DNA from: Gnetum montanum
Taxonomy: Eukaryota > Streptophyta > Gnetopsida > Gnetales > Gnetaceae
DNA: 64,000 nt
NCBI GenBank assembly: GCA_015680685.1
Contig: MNCI01024055.1
Span: forward strand, 270,649 to 334,648
Direction of reading: 5' to 3'
How positions within the stretch are numbered: the stretch's first letter is position 1; every line of letters starts with the position of its first letter. The position numbers and the translations under genes are program-made. Shown piece by piece: positions 56,017 through 64,000 of the stretch. The notes under the pieces are model-generated. The model made no database searches and was not told where the DNA came from. It was given only the letters and a program-made list of their open reading frames with translations.

Positions 56017-56227
56017 CCTTGCCTGATTTGCGTGCGAACCACTCAAGGTACTCTACCTTCGTTAATTCCATCTTACCCTCAAGTGAAGGTAGGGTCTTCT
56101 GTGCATGTCTGAAGATCTCTCGATTTCTATTTCCTTCTAGCCAGAGATCAACGATTTTGGATGGTACAGTAGTTTGTGCTAGAAGGAGGGCCGAAACTAC
56201 TAAAAACTTACTGTGCTTCAGAACTAC

Positions 56228-56603
56228 CAGTGTCTACGCTGCTGACTATACACTGACCCTATTCACAGAACTCCTAGCATCTATGCTACTGACTACATGT
56301 CGACCCTGTCTATAAAACCCCCAGCGTCTACGCTGTTGAGTATACACCATCACTGTTCACAGAACTCCCAGCGTCTACGCTACTGACTACATGCCGATCC
56401 TATCTACAAAACTCCTAGCATCTACATTGCTGACTACACGTTGACCCTATCTACAAAACTCCCAGTGTCTACGCTGTTGAGTATATGCCATCCCTATTCA
56501 CAGAACTCCTAGTGTGTACTCTGCTAACTACACGCCGACCCTATCTGCAAAACTCCCAACGTCTTCACTGCTGACATATATGTTGCACACTTTACGTTGT
56601 AGA
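56228..56603. repeat. 47-bp minisatellite, eight units
   Basis: Units start at 56228, 56275, 56322, 56369, 56416, 56463, 56510 and 56557, always 47 bases apart without a single indel. Each opens (C/T)AGYRTCTACGCT and ends AACTCC. Two subtypes occur: TTCACAGAACTCC (units 1, 3, 6) and TCTACAAAACTCC (units 2, 4, 5, 7, with small variants). The eighth unit is degraded. It lies in the leader between the primer site and gag. Confidence 0.92.
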
Positions 56604-56868
56604 CTCTGTCAACGCTGTACACAAGACTCTTTCTACGCTGCCGACGTATATGCTGCTACTGAGTATATGCTCTAAACTCTACGCTGTAGACTATCTACAC
56701 TATGGTGTTTACGCAGTATGTTCTACGTTGTCACTATATGCTGGCTATTAAAGCCTATACGCTAAGTTCTAGTCTATACCCTGTACCCAGGAAATGTAGG
56801 TTTACACTGTCATAAATATACAAGTTTCATACTCCTTCACTATATCGTATTCTCAACTATTCATCATG

Positions 56869-59800
56869 AACACCGCAAACTCCAATGCTACAACCAAGTC
56901 AGTCATCGACATCATAGGCACCATGGCCATTCAATAGCTTGTGGCATAACCCACAATGGGGCCTCGCCAATCTCTTAGACTGCAAGGGAGGAATCCATCG
57001 TTTAACATCATAACTCAAGATCAATACAATTTCATATGCATGAAAATACAAGCCAGTCTTGTCGTAGACCAAACCAAACTGGAAGTCAAGAAGCAATACG
57101 AACTCTTCTATAGGGAAGGATAAGAGTTCATTCCTTCCCCGTACGATATCATCCCTCTTCTAGAGCACTACTCTAAGCTAATCTCACAACTCCTCCTACA
57201 AAGGAGCCAATCTTTAGACTAGTCTCTAGCAAATCCCCAATTGGAAGAGGAAGATGACTTCGCAGCTCAATCTGAGCATGAAGATTCGTACCACACTCTT
57301 AGTCCACAAACCTATGCAAACACTTTGTTTCATCTAGCCACAGGGAAAATTATGTCCCTTCAACCATTTAAATTTACCCAAGCACAAATACCTCAACAAG
57401 AGTCATCCACACTTGTTCATATTCCTCCTGCAATCGATCCGCAACTCAACACACTGCCCCTCGCTATTCCCCCTTTTGCAACAATACCTCCATTCTCACA
57501 AATACAACCTCCCCAAAATGATGTAGGAACAACCTTTTTACCCCGAGTGATTGGGATGCTGCATGTAATACCGGCTTCTACATCCACTCACTATATACCG
57601 TGGATTCCAACCCAAGGACCATCCTTCACAACTGTAACCCAACAAGTTCAGGGGATTCCTACACAAAACATGACCAAGAAATGCACAACGATCGACGCCC
57701 AATCACATCAACCCCCTCATTAAAACATACCACCTCACACAATCTTCCCAGCTAACACCCCCCAAGTACAACCGCAATGACAATAGCAACCCCTTACCTG
57801 TAACATGCCACCCTTCGCACCACCCACTACAAATATCCCGCAAGTACAGCCTCCAACCGCACAGCTTTCTTCCTTCCAACCCACTATCCAAAAATCTAAT
57901 CTATATACCGTACCACATCCCCAGCCTGCTATGTCACCTAGTTCCCAAGACTAGGCTGACGCTAAAAAGCTAATGTAGGAGCTAATTGACAAGGTCAAAT
58001 GCCTCAAGACCGACCCCAACAGAGAACTAAAGATAATGGACTTCTATTACGATGACCCTATCAACTCTTCGGTTACGCCCTTAACATTCCCCAAGGTTGT
58101 ATCTTTGCCTACGCTAACCAAATACAATAGGGAGACACACCCCAACACTCACCTCATAACGTTCAGACTAGAGTGCACGCTACTTCAGGCATGGCCACAT
58201 GCCATTTTACGAGTGTTCCCTATGTCCCTAGCTGGGAGAGCACTTGATTGGTATCTCCATATCTTCTTTGGAAGATTTACTACACCAATTCATCACTAGG
58301 TTCAAGTATAACTTGAAACCTGAGGCAACACTAGACAACCTCATACAGGTCAAGCAAGCACCCCTTGAACTTGTCCAAAAATTCATCCAGTAGTGGAGTG
58401 CTACTCTTAATGAGCTCATGAGCCCATCCCAGAGATGTACCTCCTCACCATCCTAAAAGGGGCTGTCAACGACTTTGTCAAATCCAAACTATATTTTCTC
58501 AATGCACGCAATCTGAGTTAAGTGTTTGTACAAATCAAGAACATAGAGGAGGTAGCACAAAACAGCCATGATCCTGCATATGCAACCTTTAAGAACCAAC
58601 ACAGTAAGAAAGATAAAGAAAAAGTTAAAACAACTATAGCAGCAGTGGTGAAAACAAAACAAGAAAATGTAGGAAAACAAAGAAAACCACCTGTTGCCCC
58701 TACTAATTACGCTAAACCTGCAACCACACCAGAATCATCCTCATCACATAACCCAACACCGAATTGTATGAGAAACTTCGAGAGATAGGACCTCTCTCAA
58801 TACACACCACTATCCATGAAACCATCGCAGTTGTTCAACCAATTCCTGAAGGCTAGATTAATGAAACATAAATAGTTGTCCCCTGTAGTGATTCAGAGGC
58901 ATGATTGGTTCTATCAACTAGTTCAGAACCCAAGCCTAGCAACGCCAGATGAGCCCCCAGTACCAAAAGGATTTAGAATGGACTGTTTCTGCGATTATCA
59001 TCAATGTAATGGGCATGACACAGATTATTGTTTCACCCTAAAACAAGACATCCAACGAATGATCGACAGGGGTCAAATCACTTTTGATGAGGCCAACCCA
59101 GTCCAACCACAAAACTAGGCCATGGGTGTGTATAAAGATTCTTTGAATACCAAAGAGGCACCATACATAATCAACACAATCTACCTTGATAACGAACCTG
59201 AAACACCTAGCATTAACACTGTCTATTCCAACCATGAGTAACAAATGGCTAATAAGCCATTTGTAGTGCGTATTCCGCCCACTATACAAACATCCATGCC
59301 TCAACCATCATACTCCTCGTAGAAGCCTTATGTCATCAGAGTACCCCTTGCCGTAGTATCTTCTAACACCTCGACACGTGAGAAAACATACGTGGTGCAC
59401 GTACCTCCTGCCGCTACTACCGTGAACACACCAACACCTTCTATTCAGTCTGCCCCTTACGTAGTCCGAGTACCACCTATGGTTACAACAGCAGAGGTAC
59501 AACCTCCAGCTAGGCCAACTCCATACGTCGTTAGGACACTTGAACATCCTAGTGATCACCAATCCTCCACTTCTCCAACACACAATAAACCCAGCCCCTA
59601 TTTCATCAAGGTGCTCGACTAGCCTGGCGCTCAACCGCATGGAACTATCCAACCGCAACCTCGCCCAACTCCATACATAGTACAAGTTCCAAAGAAACCT
59701 AAGGCTCCGAAACCAACTACACCCCCACGCCACACACGAGAACGCCTAGCAAACAAGCTTACATGTGAACACTTGGAGAAGGAGCATCAACAGCTAGCCT

Positions 59801-60114
59801 TAGAACCTCCTAAACCTACCCCTCTAAATGCAATACCCATGACACCATCTAACGATAAGCCAAATATAGGCTATGAGGGTGAATCATCCAGAAAACAAGA
59901 TACGCCCAAATCAATGATTTCGGGAAAAAATGACAAACCAACATTGCATGAAATAAAACTGTTGGGCCCAATGGACCAAGTCACTGCTAATAAACATGCG
60001 CCCAATAGTAGAGATCTAGCAATAGCTCTAACACAAGTCACGCAAGCACTCAAAAAAAAAAAATACTTCACTGAACTTATACGACCTAGTGTTGACATCT
60101 CAAACCCACCATGA
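56869..60114 (+). pseudogene. Gag-linker frame of element G
   Basis: One frame from 56869 (MNTANSNATTK) to 60114 with a few stops. Segments: a Pro/Thr/Gln-rich region (57240-57900), capsid (58036: MDFYYDDPINSSVTPLTFPK, KVVSLPTLTKYNRETHPNTH, ECTLLQAWPHAILRVFPMSL), the knuckle region DCFCDYHQCNGHDTDYCFTL at 58981-59040, the PYVVRVP-like repeats, then a Lys-rich end at the A12 run 60052-60063. After that run the protein sense continues in another frame. Confidence 0.75.
59254..59692 (+). repeat. Seven PYVVRVP-like peptide repeats
   Basis: The gag-protease linker carries seven copies of (K/A/T/S)P(Y/F)(V/I)(V/I)(R/K/H/Q)V(P/L): at 59254, 59323, 59383, 59452, 59518, 59593 and 59668, spaced 60-75 bases (20-25 residues). 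Between them lie Pro/Thr-rich spacers. Confidence 0.85.
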
Positions 60115-60890
60115 AGCTTTAGTGCACATGTTAGCATCTATCCCAGTAAGCGAGGACTTGCATCCAAATGAACCTTCAATTCATGCTGTAATGTACTCGC
60201 CTCAAGGGTCAACTTCCAAGCCATTAAGTTTCCACAATGATAACATCAAGGTGGATGAGAAAACAAGAGAGGTAACAACAGCACCTATGTTCATAACAAT
60301 ATGAATAAACCAATTCAAGATACATAGGGTCCATGTGGATGATGGATTTGCCACAAATGTAGTGCCATATCCCATCGTCGAACAACTGGGGCTTACAGAG
60401 CTAATCAGACCAACTGCCACCACATGCTTGAAATCATTCAATGGGTCATGCGTGATGGTCAAAGGCACCGTGACTTTAGACTTTATAGCAGGGGATCAAT
60501 TCCCCACATCTGTTAACTTTGTGGTAATCGATGAAATGCCAGGATTCAACCTAATCTTGGGAAGGCCCTAGTTAGCCCAAATGAAAGCAATCTCCTCCCC
60601 CATACACCAAAAAATTCACCTGCCTTATGAAGGCGGCAAAATCGTTATACATGGGGAGGCTGCTACACCCATCATCTCCTCATACATAGATCCAGACCAA
60701 GGCTTAGAGGTTAAGCTTGAAGAGCCTAAACAAGATGATACAATTGAACAACAACCAGTAGGCAATAATCTCATAGACACAAAGGGAAATCTACCCAGAC
60801 CTAAAATTGTACATAAGCAGCCTCACTTAGAAACCACAACTAACACGAAAACCATGACACATGCAGAAGTGTAAGAAAACACCAATGCGG
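60064..60890 (+). pseudogene. Protease and linker of element G, shifted frame
   Basis: After the A12 run: NLYDLVLTSQTHHEALVHML, ASIPVSEDLHPNEPSI, then the protease HVDDGFATNVVPYPIVEQLG (VDDG at the catalytic position), FIAGDQFPTSVNFVVIDEM and PGFNLILGRP. Order and spacing match Tat-type gag-pro. The protein ends near 60874 with no RT. Confidence 0.75.
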
Positions 60891-61043
60891 GAACAATTCC
60901 ATCAGATTTTCCTTGCGTTGAATTACCATTCAACGTGATCAACGAAGGAGACGCTGAATATAGAATCATACCCGCTAATGCAAATCCTAACATTAAAATG
61001 AGAAAAATCAAAAAATTAATAAACCAATAAACAACACTTTGTC

Positions 61044-61295
61044 TGAAATGACGTTAAACTACAAACTGTCCGAAATGACGTTAAACTAAAAATGGTCTGG
61101 AATGACGTTAAACTATCCTCCCTGTCCAAAATGACGTTAAACTATCATGTCCGAAACGACATAAAACTAGCCACGATCAAAAATGATCGGTCTCCTAAGA
61201 AATCAACCCATGTCACTTGAAATTTCTCTTGTTTATGCATGGCCCGAAATGGCCTTAAACTAGTGCATGTGGCCCGAAATGGCCTTAAACTAGAT
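61044..61295. repeat. Motif array (C)CGAAATGACGTTAAACTA
   Basis: Copies start at 61044, 61071, 61098, 61127 and 61152 (25-29 bases apart), and a second group GCCCGAAATGGCCTTAAACT at 61242 and 61272. The shared text is CGAAATG(A/G)C(G/C)TTAAACTA. It lies between the plus-strand gag-pro of element G and the minus-strand gene. Confidence 0.85.
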
Positions 61296-61646
61296 CATCC
61301 ACTTATACTTTGTTTTCCTCTCAAGTTCGAGTTCACTATTCGAATTTACGCTTGCATTGTCATTTTGTCCTTTTTCACAATTATCTTTCTCTTATAATTA
61401 TAGTCCTACTTATCATTACATTCATGCACTACACTTAAACTACAAAAACAAACCAAAACATTTTATATTGTCGTGTCATGTTTATATTTAAACCCAAAAT
61501 TCACAACAAAAAATATAAGTAAAAAAAAATATATAAATGTACAATTACAAGAGTTAACTGATTTTAATTATCCGTTCAATATAACTTATACCATTCAATT
61601 TATAATTCATGTAAGAATGTGAGCCAAAATAATTTCAAAGTAAAGA
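61296..61646. other. AT-rich spacer
   Basis: No gene recognised. A poly-A stretch lies near 61520-61532. Confidence 0.5.
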
Positions 61647-64000
61647 TTAAACATCAGGGGTAGGAGGATCATCCCCTTTAGACCTGCTGGCATCATGAGC
61701 CCCCACTCCACTGGGGCCAGCTTCCTGAACATCATCGTCGCCTTGATCCTATAAAATGCAAAAGAAACAATCAACATAAGGATAAAAGAAAAAACTTTCA
61801 AACATTATTCAGTGAATGAATTTCATGATAACAAAATTCATACTGTAGGGGATCCCCCTAAACTGAATTCCAGCTAGCAGAGGATTTCCTCCTCTAAGAC
61901 ACTCGCCCAATCAATCCCATCAAGGCCTAGAACAACATCTGCCAAGGCCTTTCCTTTGTCAACAGCCGACCAGGTAGGACGCTTTAAAGGGAATTCACCC
62001 ATAGAAACCTCCCCAAAAGTGGTTATGATTACCCTAGTAGGAGATTCCATCTCAACAATTGTGTTTTGAGCAAAGGTATCAAACGCAGAGCATAGACCCA
62101 GGCCCTCTACAAACATTTCTAGCTGATGCTTTTCAATGGATATTTCTTTCAATGATTTCTTGTAATGGTGCTTGTGGTTCTTCTCATCCTAACCCCACTT
62201 ATGCACCTTGGAAGTGAAAGCCTTCCAATCTTGGCACATGAGGTTCAACAGATCCACCTGGGACTTATGCTCTACTAGTTTCCGGGTCAGTGACACGTGG
62301 CGATTGAGGAGGTTCCAGTATCTAGTATAAGTGACCTTGAAAGTCCGCCAAGAACAATCACCACTTAGTTTAGTAGAGAAAAACTCATACCGAGCCTTAA
62401 GATCATCATGCTCAATTGATAACTCAGAAACTTCTTTCTCCTTAGCTTGGACTTGCAACCACAACTATTCGATGGAACGCTTACAAGTCCAGAGCGATTT
62501 GGCGTTGTGTACAAGACCTTCCGCCACATCATCATAAACTGCCCTTGGTATCTGCTCGACTTCTAGGGGTAGTGTGGGAAAAATTTCAATGCTAACAGTC
62601 TCAGATGGATCCCACCTCAATTTGGCACATACGCACATAAAAAGAACAAATGCTAAAACAACAAAAACGGGGTGTGAAACTCTAAAACTGCAAAAGACTC
62701 GAAACATCTGTACCTATCTCAGGGTGGGCTTTCTAAATATGTTCAACCACCTCCTCAACAATACCAGCCACAAAATCCATTTTACTTGGCATCTTGGTCC
62801 AAGTAAATGGTCCATGAGTATGTGATGGACTAACCTTCGTGGTCCTTTCAAGGGGAGTCATTTTCATTGGCACATCTAGCTGCATCATTCTAGTTTCACT
62901 ACCTTCATCTGGAAGGGATGAAAGTATAAAAATAAAACACCATAGAAATAATGACTCACAAAGAAACACAATAAAATAAAGGGAAATATACCATGTTCTC
63001 TATCCCCTTCTGGGTTTGGGGATTCGCCTAAGTCCAGTCTTCCCTTAAGGAAGCTGCTAAACATTTCATCGACACCACTCTGGTCATCAACCAGTTCAGT
63101 CTCTGTGGTGTCTTCCCCCAGCTCTTCCATCCCTCCCGCCTGATCTTTGCTCACATCTTCCTCCTCAGTCATTAATTCTATTGTAGCTTCCTCCTCTTCA
63201 ATGATGGTCTCTAATTCCTGCCTCCTCACTTCTAGAGTCAAGTCTCAAGGCATCAATGGCATGTGAGCGGTCAAAATAAAAATTATGAATAAGACGAAAA
63301 GGAAAATGCAATAAGTGCACCAAGTTTACTTACCTCGGATAGGCATCTTGAACAGTATGTCCTTCACTCGTGGCTCTTCCACATTCGAGGCCACTTCCGT
63401 TGAGTGTTCATGCTTCGAGAGCTTTGACTTAGCTTTCCCAATTGTCTCTTTGATAACATGTTCAGTTATCTTGGCAGTATAAGGCACGTCATCTGGTTCC
63501 AACCCCACACTGTCACATGTGTGGATTAAGGTACCAGATGATCCTCTCGTCGTGATGGACACTGACTCATCAATCCCCTTAGGAGTAGCTTGGGACTTAG
63601 CTGTCTCAAAAAATGGTTGATCCACTGACCAGACAACTGGGTACAATCCCGTAGGACATATTTATTGTCCATGCGAACCACTAAAAACTTGGCTAAGTGG
63701 TGAAGATAACCAGCAAAGAATGAAAATGTAAAGTGGGACTACACCTCAACATTTGAGCACAATTGCACTATCTCCTTATGAAGGCCCAACGACAAAAATT
63801 GAGCACAGTTATAATGCATCCCAGTTTCTAAGACAGTTCACATGATACGCACAGCTTCAACACAAAGACTCCTCACCTGAGATAGGGATTTAGGGAATAC
63901 TCGTGCCCTGAATAGGGGATATAATTCATTAGCTTCCTCAACCTTTAACTTCCCCTGCATTGGGAATCCCTTAGCACCCTTGGTAATGTCCAACCAGTCC
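61647..64000 (-). pseudogene. Spliced minus-strand reading frame, unknown protein, runs off the window
   Basis: From the right edge: WLDITKGAKGFPMQGKLKVE and ELYPLFRARVFPKSLSQVRS, then VVWSVDQPFFETAKSQATPK. Exon ends are visible as GT donors and AG acceptors: donor after 63334, exon about 63233-62992 (acidic, TEEEDVSKDQAGGMEELGED), then exon from about 62910 (DEGSETRMMQLDVPMKMTPL), exon from about 62650 (AKLRWDPSETVSIEIFPTLP, then coiled-coil rich LQVQAKEKEVSELSIEHDDL), a final exon 61749-61647 (DQGDDDVQEAGPSGVGAHDA). Three TAG stops interrupt the middle. I do not recognise a family. Possibly a retroelement extra ORF or a plant gene relic. Confidence 0.45.

Larger units (their letters stand above)
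54905..60890 (+). mobile_element. Tat/Ogre-like gypsy element: 5' LTR, leader, gag, protease (element G)
   Basis: LTR to 55993, decayed primer site, a leader with a 47-bp minisatellite, gag from about 56869, a Cys/His knuckle near 58990-59035, a repeated PYVVRVP-like linker and a protease near 60330-60570. No RT, RNase H or integrase follow. The gag and knuckle style (CDYHQCNGHDTDYC) is that of Tat/Ogre elements. Element start uncertain. Confidence 0.72.

Noticed and set aside
56228-56603. CRISPR-like array
   Set aside because: Units are contiguous 47-bp tandem copies with no unique spacers, in a plant retroelement leader.
59308-59733. 141-residue minus-strand frame
   Set aside because: Antisense shadow of the PYVVRVP repeat region; composition (Trp/Cys/Arg-rich) is typical of a reversed Pro/Thr frame.
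61044-61295. CRISPR-like direct repeats with spacers
   Set aside because: Repeats are diverged, spacers are only 7-12 bases, and the context is a plant nuclear genome.

Overview
The window looks like part of a very large, repeat-saturated seed-plant nuclear genome, most likely a gymnosperm such as a conifer. That placement is inference. It rests on plant-only gene families (an ASG1-like protein and a gibberellin 20-oxidase-like dioxygenase), AT-rich intergenic DNA, and many old, nested, stop-riddled LTR retrotransposons with CpG decay. No bacterial system, CRISPR array or rRNA gene was seen. Five N characters mark ambiguous or joined sequence.

Layout. 1-4712: 3' part of a decayed Ty3/gypsy element of Athila/Tat type (RNase H, integrase, 3' LTR). 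4713-6860: a 281-bp tandem duplication, a LINE 3' scrap, a copia leader scrap and a triplicated ~210-bp repeat. 6861-10285: a minus-strand non-autonomous LTR element with a tRNA-iMet primer site. 10286-11865 plus 25070-25560: an older gypsy element split by a complete 13.2-kb element at 11866-25069. That element has two LTRs, a 5-bp target duplication (ATATC), a decayed tRNA-Asp primer site, gag-pro-pol, an internal promoter-like block and an extra 3' reading frame. 25597-25800: a fragment of a KIC/PBP1-type EF-hand gene. 25801-31243: AT-rich DNA. 31244-35668: a LINE with endonuclease, reverse transcriptase and zf-RVT, bounded by a 14-bp target duplication.

36015-40426 (minus) holds the only gene that looks intact: six exons that splice in frame into about 584 residues, related to the plant ASG1 family, with a tandemly duplicated 5' region. 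41900-43600: a decayed gypsy fragment with a Tat-type RNase H. 45632-46444 (minus): exons 2 and 3 of a GA20-oxidase-like gene with intact iron ligands but no exon 1 in the window, lying between two arms of an inverted repeat. 47060-48200 (minus): a hAT transposase remnant.

49061-50220 is a higher-GC stretch I cannot identify. 50795-54480 (minus): gag-protease and 5' LTR of another gypsy element. 54900-60890 (plus): LTR, leader and gag-protease of a Tat/Ogre-like element, with a clean 47-bp minisatellite in the leader and a repeated PYVVRVP-like motif before the protease. 61044-61295: a short interspersed motif array. 61647-64000 (minus): a spliced reading frame running off the window end, probably an element-associated extra ORF.

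The recurring theme is how the retroelements are built. LTR U3 regions and one internal block carry dense short palindromes (GATATC, GTCGAC/GTTAAC or GTATAC) just upstream of a TATA box, and two related elements carry a second polypurine tract far from the LTR. Apart from the minus-strand ASG1-like gene, and perhaps the dioxygenase, nearly all coding sequence here is relic transposon sequence.
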